A stretch of DNA of 64,000 bases. Origin: CAZNXJ01 sp964577115. GTDB taxonomy: Bacteria; Planctomycetota; Planctomycetia; Pirellulales; Pirellulaceae. Below are positions 8,766 through 16,821 of the stretch, in pieces. The translations under genes and the position numbers were made by a program. Where the stretch lies: NCBI GenBank assembly GCA_964577115.1, contig CAZNXJ010000006.1:176693-240692 (forward strand), in the 5' to 3' direction. The first letter of the stretch is position 1, and each line of letters opens with the position of its first letter. The notes beneath the pieces were generated by a model. That model saw only the letters and a list, made by a program, of their open reading frames with translations, did not search any database and was not told the DNA's origin.

Positions 8766-9674
8766 ATGAGCACCAAAGCACCCGCAACCAGTTCCCATTT
8801 GCAGCAACTCCTGAACTCGGCACAGCTCCCCGCGCTGCCGCAGAGCGCGATTCAGCTGCTCGAACTCTCTCAGGATCCCGACAACGGCCCCCCCGAATAC
8901 GCTCGGCCCATCGAGGCCGATCCGGGGCTGACCAGCCAAGTACTGCGGTTCGTGAACTCGTCGTACTTCGGATTTTCCCGGGAGATCTCGAGCGTCAAGC
9001 TGGCGATCGCGCTGGTGGGGGTGCGGACAATCAAGAACTTTGCGCTGTGGAGCGCCGTGTTCAGTTTGATGCCCTCACCCAAGTGCGGCCCGTTCGATCT
9101 GAAGACACTGTGGAAGGACTCGCTACGGCGAGGCATTTTTGCTCGGCGGCTGGGGCGGTCGATGGGCGTCAAGGACGTCGACGAGCTGTTCGCCGCCGCG
9201 CTGCTACAGGATATGGCGATTCCCCTGTTGGCCAAGGAGCTGCCGCAGGACTATCACGCACTCCTCGACGACCGCGAGAGTGGTAAGTGTCGCCTTTCGA
9301 ACCTCGAGCGTGATCGGTTCGGTTGGACCCACGCGGAAGCGGCTGTCCATGTCGCTCACCGGTGGAGCCTTCCCGAGCGATTTGTCTACCTGATCGGTGG
9401 GCATACGGAGACGGAGAAGCTGAAGTCGGGCAAGCTGGACCCGGGTGCCGCCTGCGTGGCCTGCTCGGCGCTGTTGCCGAGCTGCAGCGATTCGACCTGG
9501 CATGAACGGGACGAGTTCGTGAGCTGTTTCCGGTCGCTGGGCGGGGACGCTGAGCAGGTGGTCACGACGTTCCAGGAAATTGACCACGAGTTCGAGGAAT
9601 TTGCACCGCTGCTCAAGCTTTCCGTGACCAAGCACACGCTGGTCGAAACGTGGCGCCAGACGCCGCAGGCGTAA
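8766..9674 (+). CDS. HDOD-domain signalling protein (302 aa)
   Basis: HDOD domains are HD-GYP relatives without the metal-binding residues and act as protein-interaction modules in stress and motility signalling. Almost the whole protein is one HDOD domain: LPALPQSAIQLLELSQDP at the front, the typical IEADPGLTSQVLRFVNSSYF block near residues 54-73, then SSVKLAIALVGVRTIKNF and LWKDSLRRGIFARRLG. The ATG was chosen because the family sequence starts shortly after it; an upstream in-frame start would add 74 residues of unrelated arginine-rich sequence. No receiver or GGDEF domain is attached. Followed after 184 nt by a TPR gene on the same strand. Confidence 0.88.
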   Translation: MSTKAPATSSHLQQLLNSAQLPALPQSAIQLLELSQDPDNGPPEYARPIEADPGLTSQVLRFVNSSYFGFSREISSVKLAIALVGVRTIKNFALWSAVFSLMPSPKCGPFDLKTLWKDSLRRGIFARRLGRSMGVKDVDELFAAALLQDMAIPLLAKELPQDYHALLDDRESGKCRLSNLERDRFGWTHAEAAVHVAHRWSLPERFVYLIGGHTETEKLKSGKLDPGAACVACSALLPSCSDSTWHERDEFVSCFRSLGGDAEQVVTTFQEIDHEFEEFAPLLKLSVTKHTLVETWRQTPQA

Positions 9675-9858
9675 GCCAAGCCCGCCGTGGGCGCCAAGCG
9701 GTGCGGAACGCCAAAGCCCAATGCGCCGCCGCGGAGTCTTCGGGGACGGCCGTTGGGCTTCTCGGCATTGGCAGTTAAAATGGCAACGGAGCGGGCCGCC
9801 GTATGGCCCGCCAGCGAGCGAGTTGTTCGCCGAAAGCGTTGTCATTTGGGCTGGTGCG

Positions 9859-10422
9859 ATGGCCGAGTACGATCGAGTTCACCGCCAACAGATTTTGCGC
9901 GAGGCCGAGGGATATCTTGAGCTTGCGTCCGTCGGGGGCTCGAAGTACAGCGCGGCCCAGGAGCGGCGTGACCGGCTGGCCGAGCGCGCTCTGTCGGTGC
10001 TCAACAGTACGCGGTTTGTCGGGCGCAGCCTGGCTCAGGCAATGTTCCTCCGCGGCCAGGCTCTGCGTGTCATGGAGCGGTATCGTGAAGCGCTCGAGCC
10101 GCTCGCCAAGGCCGCCGAGCTGGATCCGCGGAACCTGCACGTCTGGCTGGCACTCGGCTGGTGCCACAAGCGGACTGGCCGGCTCGATCTGGCCATTCAG
10201 GCCCTGGAAGAAGCCCTGTCGCTCGAATCGGGCGAGGCGATCATCCATTACAACCTGGCCTGCTATTGGAGTCTCGCCGGCAACCGCAAGCTGGCACTTG
10301 CATATCTTGCTCAGGCGCTCGACATCGACCCGAACTACCGCGACTTGATCGCCGACGAGTCCGATTTCGACCCCATCCGCAGCGATCCTGATTTCCGGGC
10401 GCTGGCCAGCGTCATTGTCTAA
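9859..10422 (+). CDS. TPR-repeat protein (187 aa)
   Basis: At least two canonical tetratricopeptide units lie at about residues 58-125: AMFLRGQALRVMERYREALEPLAKAAELDP-type spacing, then ALGWCHKRTGRLDLAIQALEEALSL. A third, weaker unit follows (NLACYWSLAGNRKLALAYLAQALDIDP). The protein ends with the DxDFDPIRSDPDFRAL signature often seen at the end of TPR proteins. TPR domains are scaffolds for protein partners; the partner is not evident. The chosen ATG (MAEYDRVHR) follows no strong Shine-Dalgarno, but the longer frame upstream gives unlikely sequence. No signal peptide, so it is probably cytoplasmic. Confidence 0.82.
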   Translation: MAEYDRVHRQQILREAEGYLELASVGGSKYSAAQERRDRLAERALSVLNSTRFVGRSLAQAMFLRGQALRVMERYREALEPLAKAAELDPRNLHVWLALGWCHKRTGRLDLAIQALEEALSLESGEAIIHYNLACYWSLAGNRKLALAYLAQALDIDPNYRDLIADESDFDPIRSDPDFRALASVIV

Positions 10423-10782
10423 ACGGGCTGGTCGAGCAGAGCTGTCGAATGGAGCTCGGCCGCGGCTGGGCCCCTGACCTTTCCGGGCCAAGTCAGGTCC
10501 GGCGCTGAACGTCGTCGGGCCGTTGGTGCCTCTGGTGATGGGGGGCAGGGCCTGCTGGATGGGTGGTCAGGTGCGGAAATGTGGCTTTGCGGGCCACTGA
10601 GAACTGGGTAAACTGCGCGGCTTCTGTTGTGTGTTGCGCAGTGCCTGTGGCTGCGTGGCAGAGAGCGATTTGGATTTGTCCCGTTTTGGGCCCAGAATTA
10701 GAATGACGGCGGGCTGGTCGCCCGTTGTCTCGCGGTCGTTATCAAGCCGAAGCGGGACTTGAAGTTACCAAAGGAGAAGTCG
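10423..10782. other. Leader and promoter region of the hpf-pts cluster
   Basis: This stretch contains the candidate promoter listed separately and an approximately 78-nt 5' leader. A short inverted pair (GACCT / AGGTC) stands in its first third. I looked for a sigma54 site because hpf-ptsN often neighbours rpoN; one GG-containing element has no GC at the right distance, so none is claimed. Confidence 0.5.
10676..10704 (+). promoter_or_regulatory. Candidate promoter for hpf-ptsN-ptsH-ptsI
   Basis: The -35 TTGTCC and -10 TAGAAT are separated by 17 bp. The -10 ends about 78 nt before the hpf start. The -10 matches those proposed for other genes in this window. Confidence 0.5.
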
Positions 10783-11136
10783 GTGCTAGTCAGCATTTCC
10801 GCACGTCATGGGCATCTCAGCGCCGGCACCCAGGAAAAGATCACCGAAAAGGCGGAAAAGCTGCGGCGTCTTCTGGACCGCGTTACGGCCATCCAGGTGA
10901 CGGTCGATTTGGAGCACGAAGAGGCTCCGGTCGTCGAGCTTCAGGTTACTGCGGAACACTTTGACCCCTTCGTGGCCAGGGAACAGGCGGGGACTGTCTT
11001 CGCGGCCCTCGATGGCGCGATTCACAAGATTGAGCAACAGTTGCGTAAACAAAAAGAGAAACGCATCACCGGTCATCGAACTCCTGGTCGCAAGCAGATG
11101 GAGGTCGGCATCGAGCCGGACCGCGAGCGGGAATAG
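10783..11136 (+). CDS. hpf: Ribosome hibernation-promoting factor HPF/RaiA family, short form (117 aa)
   Basis: HPF binds the 30S subunit in resting cells and blocks or dimerises ribosomes. The GTG start is fixed by an AAAGGAG six nt upstream and gives the family's usual beginning (SISARHGHLSAGTQEKITEKAEKL); an alternative TTG eight codons earlier would place the SD inside the gene. Later blocks VTVDLEHEEAPVVELQVTAEH and DGAIHKIEQQLRKQKEK match the S30AE domain. It lacks the C-terminal dimerisation domain of long HPF, so it is the short form with a brief charged tail. As first gene of a set with ptsN and ptsH, it echoes the rpoN-hpf-ptsN arrangement of proteobacteria. Confidence 0.93.
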   Translation: MLVSISARHGHLSAGTQEKITEKAEKLRRLLDRVTAIQVTVDLEHEEAPVVELQVTAEHFDPFVAREQAGTVFAALDGAIHKIEQQLRKQKEKRITGHRTPGRKQMEVGIEPDRERE

Positions 11137-11216
11137 ATACGGCGGGGCGATCGCCTTCGCGGGATGCCCCCCGGGCGCCCGGTGTGGCTTCGCTGCTCGA
11201 GAAAGGGATATACGAA

Positions 11217-11693
11217 ATGAAATTCAGCGATTTTGTGTGTGTGGAGGCGATCAAGGCCGAACTGGTGGCCGAGGACAAGACGAGCGTCATTGAGGAGCTG
11301 GTAGGGGCTCTTGTGGTGGCCGGGCAGATTGCCGAGGCGGACAAGGAGAGCATCGTCAAGGCGATCATGAAACGCGAGGAACTGGGCAGCACGGGGATTG
11401 GCCGGGGTGTCGCCGTTCCGCACACGAAGCACCCGAGCGTCGATCGGCTCGTGGGTACCGTGGGTGTCAGCAGCGAGGGAGTGGATTTCGAGAGCCTTGA
11501 TGGCGAAAAAGTCCAGCTCTTTTTCCTCCTGATCTCGCCGCCGGACCGCCCGGGCGACCATCTGCGAGCTCTCGAAAATATTTCCCGGCAGCTCCGTGAT
11601 GATACCTTCTGCCGATTTCTCAAGCAGTCCAAGACGGCGGAGGACATTCAGCAGCTGTTAGAGGAAGCCGACAACAATCAGTTCGTTTCGTAA
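11217..11693 (+). CDS. ptsN: PTS EIIA-Ntr family protein (PtsN-like, 158 aa)
   Basis: EIIA-Ntr receives a phosphoryl group from HPr and acts as a regulator rather than as a sugar transporter subunit. The whole protein is one PTS EIIA type-2 (mannitol/fructose-Ntr) domain. The phosphorylated His is H69 in GVAVPHTKHP. Flanking blocks KTSVIEELVGALVVAGQI and DRPGDHLRALENISRQL match the family. The ATG follows GAAAGGGATAT, a fair ribosome binding site. There is no fused membrane EIIB or EIIC and none follows, so a regulatory role is the natural reading. It sits between hpf and ptsH on the same strand, 80 nt after hpf. Confidence 0.92.
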   Translation: MKFSDFVCVEAIKAELVAEDKTSVIEELVGALVVAGQIAEADKESIVKAIMKREELGSTGIGRGVAVPHTKHPSVDRLVGTVGVSSEGVDFESLDGEKVQLFFLLISPPDRPGDHLRALENISRQLRDDTFCRFLKQSKTAEDIQQLLEEADNNQFVS

Positions 11694-11817
11694 TAAGCAC
11701 GTTACGGGACGAATCGTCGAGCGGCTGGGGGGTGGCAGCGGCGGCTTCTGAGGCCCGTGGACCGGGCCCGGCCGCGACAACGGTGTTTCGCCCCTCCGAG
11801 CCGGGGAGTGATTGGGG

Positions 11818-12126
11818 ATGTCGGAGAATTGCGCGACACAGGAGGTTACGGTCGTTAACGTGCAGGGCCTGCATGCTCGGCCCGCCCATGCTTTCGTTAC
11901 CGTCGCGAATCAGTTTGACAGCGAGATCGAAGTCGAGAAGGCCGGGGAAAGGGTGGACGGCAAGAGCATCTTGTCGATTCTGACGCTGGCTGCGGCTCAA
12001 GGTACGCGACTGATCATTCGGGCTCGAGGCGCGGATGCGGGAGAAGCGGTCGCGGCGCTGGCGCGACTGATCGAGCAGGGCTTCAACGAGGACGAAGCGG
12101 GCCAGCCATTGGGCGAAGTCGGATAA
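11818..12126 (+). CDS. ptsH: HPr-family phosphocarrier protein (102 aa)
   Basis: HPr passes phosphate from enzyme I to EIIA. The active-site histidine is H19 in QGLHARPAHAF. The regulatory serine equivalent to Ser46 is present as S50 (DGKSILSILTL), so an HPr kinase could act on it; no kinase gene is in the window. The ATG two codons after an in-frame TTG is preferred. The N-terminus is a few residues longer than in classical HPr. It is preceded by ptsN with a 124-nt gap and followed by ptsI after 189 nt, making a possible co-transcribed set. Confidence 0.93.
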   Translation: MSENCATQEVTVVNVQGLHARPAHAFVTVANQFDSEIEVEKAGERVDGKSILSILTLAAAQGTRLIIRARGADAGEAVAALARLIEQGFNEDEAGQPLGEVG

Positions 12127-12315
12127 GCCGTCACCGGGGGCGCGGCGGAGCGGTTCGCGTCGCTCACGCTCCCGCAAGGACCAACGGCCCGGACGCTCGG
12201 CGCCCTCCGCGCAGGTTACGCACGCGGCGCCCGGCTTCGCCCTCCAACGGTCCCCCACCCCTGAGCCCGCTCGGCCATCATCCCGGGGCTTGGCCCAAGC
12301 GCCGCCTGGAGTGAC

Positions 12316-14046
12316 ATGATCATACGCAGTGGCATACCGGCCTCGCGCGGAGTCGCGATTGGGGAAGCCCTGGTTATCGACCAGGAGCGGATCCGGATTC
12401 CCCGTCGCTATGTGTCTCGCGACGCGATCGAGGACGAGCTACAGCGGCTGGAGGCGGCGACCGAGGCCGTGGCGGCGGAGATGGACCACAACCGGGCCAT
12501 CGTCACCGAACAGCTCGGGGAGCAATACGGAGGCATCTTCGCCGCGCATCTGCAACTGCTGCGCGATCCTCACCTGCGCGGCGAACTCGAGCGGCTCATC
12601 CGCGAACGGAACTATTCGCCGGAATACGCGGTTTCCACGGCCTTCCGTAAGTACGCGGAAGTTTTCCAGCAGCTCGATCATCAGTACCTCGCCGAGCGGG
12701 CGCACGACATCTTCGACATCGAGCGTAGCCTGCTCCGCAGTCTGCTGGGACGCCCCCGACAAGAGTTGTCTCACATCTCGTCGCCCGTCATAATCTTGGC
12801 ACACGACCTGACTCCCAGCGAGACGGTCAACCTGGACCGCCGCTTTGTGCTCGCCTTTGCCACCGAGGCGGGCGGTGCGGGCGGCCATACGGCCATTGTC
12901 GCGCGGGGGCTCGGCATTCCCGCCGTGGTCGGCGTCGGCACGTTCCTCGCCGAAGTGCAGCCGGGAGACACCGTGATCATCGACGGGGATCACGGTCAGG
13001 TGATTGTTCGCCCGGATGACGAGACGCTGGTTCGGTATCGGCGCGAGGCCGAGGTGTACCGGCAGGAAGCCGTGCAGCTGGAAACGCTGCGCGACTTGCC
13101 CGCCGAAACGCTCGACGGCGTGCGGGTGGAAATCAACGCGAACATCGAGTTCCCGCGTGACGTCGAAGCGTGCCTGCAGCGCGGCGCCGACGGCATCGGG
13201 TTATATCGGACGGAATTTTTGTATCTCGACGCAGTCGTCGAGCCAAGTGAGGAGGAACATTATCGCGCGTACGCGGAAGTCGCTCAGCGCATGGGCGACC
13301 GGCCCGTGGTGATTCGGACGTTCGATCTGGGGGCCGACAAGCTGGGACAGTTTCCGTCGAGCGGCGACGAGCGCAATCCGTTTCTGGGAATGCGTAGCAT
13401 CCGCCTGTCGCTCCGCAACGTCCCCACGTTCCGGGCTCAGCTGCGAGCGATCCTGCGAGCGAACCAGAACGGCAATGTGCGCGTGATGTTCCCGATGATT
13501 TCGACGATCGGCGAATTGCGCGCGGCGAAAGCCGTGCTGGCCGACGCAATGGAGGATTTGGAAGAGCGGGGCTTGGAGGTACGCCGGGACCTGCCCGTCG
13601 GCATGATGGTCGAAGTCCCTTCGGTCGTCATCCTGCTGGACCGGTTCCTGACCGAAGTGGATTTTGTCAGCATCGGGACGAACGACCTGATCCAGTACGT
13701 CCTGGCCGTGGACCGCAGCAGCCGGGAGGTCGCCGATTTGTATCACGAGAGCGACCCGAGCGTGCTGCGGCTGATCGAGATGACGATCCAGGCCGCCGCG
13801 CGGCATGGGAAGCCGGTGAGCCTCTGCGGACAGATGAGTGGCAACGCACTGTACACGATGCTGCTGGTGGGCCTGGGGCTGCGCAGCCTGAGTGTCCCGC
13901 CGGCGGTGATACCGGAGATTAAACAAATTTGCCGCAGCGTGACCTTGCAGCAATGCGAAGACGTCGCCCGTCGCGCGCTGTGCATGGAAAGCGCTCGGGA
14001 GATCGACAACTTTTTACGAGAGGAGTTGAAAAAGGTCCGTCCCTGA
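12316..14046 (+). CDS. ptsI: PTS enzyme I (phosphoenolpyruvate-protein phosphotransferase, 576 aa)
   Basis: Enzyme I takes phosphate from phosphoenolpyruvate and passes it to HPr. Order of domains: N-terminal HPr-binding domain, swivelling phosphohistidine domain with H191 in GGAGGHTAIVARGLG, and the C-terminal PEP-binding barrel with blocks DGIGLYRTEFLYL, RTFDLGADK, FLGMRSIRLSL and the SLCGQMSGN segment holding the catalytic cysteine. Length is as expected for PtsI. It lacks the GAF domain of PtsP, so it is the ordinary enzyme I even though its neighbours resemble the nitrogen PTS. GTG or ATG choices are not in doubt: ATG at the start of MIIRSGIPASRG. No sugar permease gene is seen within the window. 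Confidence 0.95.
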   Translation: MIIRSGIPASRGVAIGEALVIDQERIRIPRRYVSRDAIEDELQRLEAATEAVAAEMDHNRAIVTEQLGEQYGGIFAAHLQLLRDPHLRGELERLIRERNYSPEYAVSTAFRKYAEVFQQLDHQYLAERAHDIFDIERSLLRSLLGRPRQELSHISSPVIILAHDLTPSETVNLDRRFVLAFATEAGGAGGHTAIVARGLGIPAVVGVGTFLAEVQPGDTVIIDGDHGQVIVRPDDETLVRYRREAEVYRQEAVQLETLRDLPAETLDGVRVEINANIEFPRDVEACLQRGADGIGLYRTEFLYLDAVVEPSEEEHYRAYAEVAQRMGDRPVVIRTFDLGADKLGQFPSSGDERNPFLGMRSIRLSLRNVPTFRAQLRAILRANQNGNVRVMFPMISTIGELRAAKAVLADAMEDLEERGLEVRRDLPVGMMVEVPSVVILLDRFLTEVDFVSIGTNDLIQYVLAVDRSSREVADLYHESDPSVLRLIEMTIQAAARHGKPVSLCGQMSGNALYTMLLVGLGLRSLSVPPAVIPEIKQICRSVTLQQCEDVARRALCMESAREIDNFLREELKKVRP

Positions 14047-14120
14047 CCAGGCGCTTGCCGCGGGCAAGCGACGGGTACGCCGCACTTGAAGCGTGCGGCG
14101 ACGAGCGGCACAGATCAAGC

Positions 14121-14750
14121 ATGATGAAGCGACAGCGGATGCGAATTCGGTTTCGCAAGCAAGGAGATTTGCGGCTGATCGGCCACCGAGACGTCGCGCG
14201 GCTCTGGGAGCGCATGTTCCGCCGTGCGGGGCTGTCTTTGGCGATGAGCGAAGGGTTTCACCCGAAGGCTCGGCTGAGTTTCCCGTCCGCCTTGGGGCTC
14301 GGCATCGAAAGCTGGGACGAAGTCCTCGAAGTCGAACTGCTCGAGCACGCCCCGGCGGACGAGGTCCGGCAGCGGCTCGACCAGCAGGCGCCACCTGGCC
14401 TGGAGATCACGCAAATCGAATGGCTGCCGCGTGAAACCCCGAAAGCCCAGGTCGTTCGCACGACCTACGAGATCCCGGTGCCTGAGGAGCGGCAGCCGGC
14501 GCTGGCCGCCGCCATCTCCGCGCTCTGGGCTCAGCCCGCGCATTGGACCGAGCGCGCGGGGAGAGCCGAGCCGGTGGAGATCCGCCAAGGTATCGAACAC
14601 CTCGAATTGGCCGCCGGCCGCCTCCGCATGACGTTGCGCCACGTCCGCGAGGCCTCGGTTCGCCCGCGCGACGTACTCGCCGCGCTTGATCTGTCCGACT
14701 TGGAAGAGGCCGGGGTCCATTTGACCCGCACGCGCGTCGAGCTTGCCTGA
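14121..14750 (+). CDS. DUF2344 / TIGR03936 family protein (radical-SAM-linked, 209 aa)
   Basis: The start MMKRQRMRIRFRKQGDLRLIGHRDVARLWERMFRRAGL is the classic front of the TIGR03936 domain, followed by MSEGFHPKARLSFPSALGLG. In many bacteria this domain is encoded next to, or fused to, a B12-binding radical SAM protein and lies before rng and rplU. Here the radical SAM partner is absent from the flank. Either of two adjacent ATGs could start it. Function is unproven; the link to RNase G and L21 suggests RNA modification or ribosome assembly. Its spacer to rng contains a strong hairpin. Confidence 0.88.
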   Translation: MMKRQRMRIRFRKQGDLRLIGHRDVARLWERMFRRAGLSLAMSEGFHPKARLSFPSALGLGIESWDEVLEVELLEHAPADEVRQRLDQQAPPGLEITQIEWLPRETPKAQVVRTTYEIPVPEERQPALAAAISALWAQPAHWTERAGRAEPVEIRQGIEHLELAAGRLRMTLRHVREASVRPRDVLAALDLSDLEEAGVHLTRTRVELA

Positions 14751-14764
14751 CGGCCGGCCGGGTA

Positions 14765-14785
14765 GGCGCTGCCGCTTGCAGCGCC
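14765..14785 (+). promoter_or_regulatory. Stable hairpin between DUF2344 gene and rng
   Basis: A perfect 8-bp stem (GGCGCTGC / GCAGCGCC) with a 5-nt loop starts 15 nt after the DUF2344 stop. There is no following T-run, so it is not a standard terminator. It could act as an mRNA processing or stability element ahead of the ribonuclease gene. Confidence 0.4.
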
Positions 14786-14958
14786 GCCATCGGGGCTCCT
14801 CGGCTCGCTGGCAACGTGGGCTGCGAGCCGCGGTGCGACGAGGCCGCCCTGCGCCTGCCGCCGCGGCACTTCCGCGCCTGGTCTGCTACCAGCGCCGCCG
14901 CCGGCCCGAGCCGGCACGGCATCATTGAAACACTGGCTTATCTTGGAAAAGAGTGTCT

Positions 14959-16542
14959 ATGAAAAAGGAAATGCTGATCAATGTATCGCAGCCGGAAGAG
15001 TGCCGTATTGCGATCATTGAAGACGGCGTGCTGGAAGAGCTGTATATCGAGCGCGCCAGCCAGGACAACTATGTTGGCAACATTTACAAAGGGCGTATTG
15101 TCAATCTTGAGCCGAGCATCCAAGCGGCGTTCGTCGACTTCGGCGTAGGGCGCAACGGCTTTCTGCATATCAGTGACGTCGAGCCGCAATACTTTCGCCA
15201 AGGCGGCTACAGCCCCGACCAGCCGATCCCGTCGGATGAGGACGACGACGAGGACGGCCGCCGTCGCCGTCGCCGGCCGCGCGTCGGCGCTCGCCCCCGC
15301 ATCAAGCCGCCCATCCAGGAAATCTTCCGCCGCGGCGACGAGGTGCTCGTTCAGGTCATCAAGGAAGGCATCGGCAGCAAAGGCCCGACGCTGTCGACCT
15401 ACATCAGTATTCCCGGGCGCTACCTCGTGCTCATGCCGGCGCTCGGCCGTGTCGGCGTGTCGCGCAAAATCGAGGACGATGATGTCCGCCGCCGGCTGCG
15501 CGACATGCTGCTCGAACTCAACCCGCCCAAGGGCCTGGGCTTCATTGTCCGCACGGCCGGCCAGGAACGCTCGCGCAAAGAACTGTCGCGCGACATGGCC
15601 TACCTGCTCCGCCTCTGGAAGGTCATCGTCCGCCGGATTCGCAAGACCCCCGGGCCCTGCGATATCTACGAAGAAAGCGACATGATCATCCGCACGATCC
15701 GCGACATCTTCACGTCGGATGTCGACGCGATCTACGTGGATCAGAAGGACGCCTACGAGCGGGCCAAAGAGTTCCTACAGCTCGTCATGCCTCGCTACGT
15801 GAACCGCCTGCACCACTACGACGGCAAGGAACCGCTGTTCCACAAGTACAACCTCGAGCGCGAAATCAGCCTCATCCATAAACGCGAGGTGCCGCTGAAG
15901 GAAGGCGGCTCGATCGTTATCGATCCGACCGAAGCGCTCGTGGCGATCGATGTCAACAGCGGGAACTTCCGCGCGGATGACAACGCCGAGGAAACGGCCT
16001 ACCGGCTGAACCTCTCGGCTGCCAAAGAGATCGCTCGGCAACTCCGTCTGCGCGACCTGGGCGGCGTGATCGTCAACGACTTCATCGACATGCGCCGTGA
16101 ACGACATCGGCGGGGCGTCGAACGGGCTCTGCGCGACGCGCTGCGGCGCGATCGAGCGCGCAGCAAGATCCTCCGCACCAGCCCGTTCGGGCTCATCGAG
16201 ATGACTCGGCAGCGGATTCGCCCCAGTTTGAAGAAGAGTGTCTATGACGATTGCCCGTGCTGCGGCGGCCGCGGCGTGGTGAAGACGGCCGAGAGCATGT
16301 CGATCGAAGTCATCCGCATGTTGATGCTCGCGAGCCAGCAGCCCAACGTGGCACGCGTCACCGTACGCGTGAACGACGAAGTCGCCTCGTACCTGAACAA
16401 CAAGAAACGCCGCGAAATCACGCAGCTCGAGGACGAGGTGAAAATGAACGTGCAGATCCTCGGCAGCGAAGGTCTCTGGCCCGAGCACCTCGAAATTGAT
16501 TGCCGCGACCGCGACGGTCGCGAAATTACTCTGCCCGTGTAA
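14959..16542 (+). CDS. rng: Ribonuclease G/E family endoribonuclease (527 aa)
   Basis: RNase E/G cuts single-stranded A/U-rich RNA and matures 16S rRNA or mRNA. The protein starts MKKEMLINVSQPEECRIAIIEDG, has an S1 domain split by an insertion near residues 90-115 (Asp/Glu run then six Arg), the RNase H-like and DNase I-like catalytic parts with IVIDPTEALVAIDVNSGNF containing the metal-binding Asp, and the zinc-link DCPCCGGRG. Length matches RNase G, without the long E. coli RNase E scaffold tail. An in-frame GTG two codons upstream is possible; ATG is preferred. The gene is followed by rplU, a pairing common in other bacteria. Confidence 0.94.
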   Translation: MKKEMLINVSQPEECRIAIIEDGVLEELYIERASQDNYVGNIYKGRIVNLEPSIQAAFVDFGVGRNGFLHISDVEPQYFRQGGYSPDQPIPSDEDDDEDGRRRRRRPRVGARPRIKPPIQEIFRRGDEVLVQVIKEGIGSKGPTLSTYISIPGRYLVLMPALGRVGVSRKIEDDDVRRRLRDMLLELNPPKGLGFIVRTAGQERSRKELSRDMAYLLRLWKVIVRRIRKTPGPCDIYEESDMIIRTIRDIFTSDVDAIYVDQKDAYERAKEFLQLVMPRYVNRLHHYDGKEPLFHKYNLEREISLIHKREVPLKEGGSIVIDPTEALVAIDVNSGNFRADDNAEETAYRLNLSAAKEIARQLRLRDLGGVIVNDFIDMRRERHRRGVERALRDALRRDRARSKILRTSPFGLIEMTRQRIRPSLKKSVYDDCPCCGGRGVVKTAESMSIEVIRMLMLASQQPNVARVTVRVNDEVASYLNNKKRREITQLEDEVKMNVQILGSEGLWPEHLEIDCRDRDGREITLPV

Positions 16543-16615
16543 GTGGCAGCGTGACGGTCAGCGCGCATCCCATCGCGGAGCACAGGCGATCAACACGCCA
16601 TCCACCTCCATTCGC

Positions 16616-16654
16616 TTGCCAGCCGGCCGGGGAATACGCCGGGCCGGCTGGCAA
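16616..16654 (+). promoter_or_regulatory. 13-bp perfect inverted repeat between rng and rplU
   Basis: Arms TTGCCAGCCGGCC and GGCCGGCTGGCAA pair without mismatch over 13 bp around a 13-nt loop, beginning about 73 nt after the rng stop. No U-run follows on either strand. As RNA it would be very stable and could limit readthrough from rng or protect the rng 3' end. Confidence 0.5.
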
Positions 16655-16741
16655 TGCCCATGGGGGCGGTCTCTGCGGTGCAGGGGGGGTGAGCGGTTCG
16701 GGCGAGCCGCCCGGGAGCCGCTCCTCTTTGTTCAGCGGGAC

Positions 16742-16770
16742 TCGACGACTTGGCCACCTCACGCTATCAT
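16742..16770 (+). promoter_or_regulatory. Possible own promoter for rplU
   Basis: TCGACG and TATCAT are separated by 17 bp, ending 51 nt before the rplU ATG. The -35 matches 4 of 6 consensus bases. Together with the hairpin upstream it suggests that rplU is transcribed separately from rng, but this is weak evidence. Confidence 0.3.
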
Positions 16771-16821
16771 GCGCGGTTTGCAATCTATGGCCATTGGTGT
16801 TTCTTTGGGCGGTTGAACACG

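Noticed and set aside
10423..10782. Sigma54 promoter before hpf
   Set aside because: A TGGCA-like element is present but no GC at the required distance; a sigma70-like promoter fits better.
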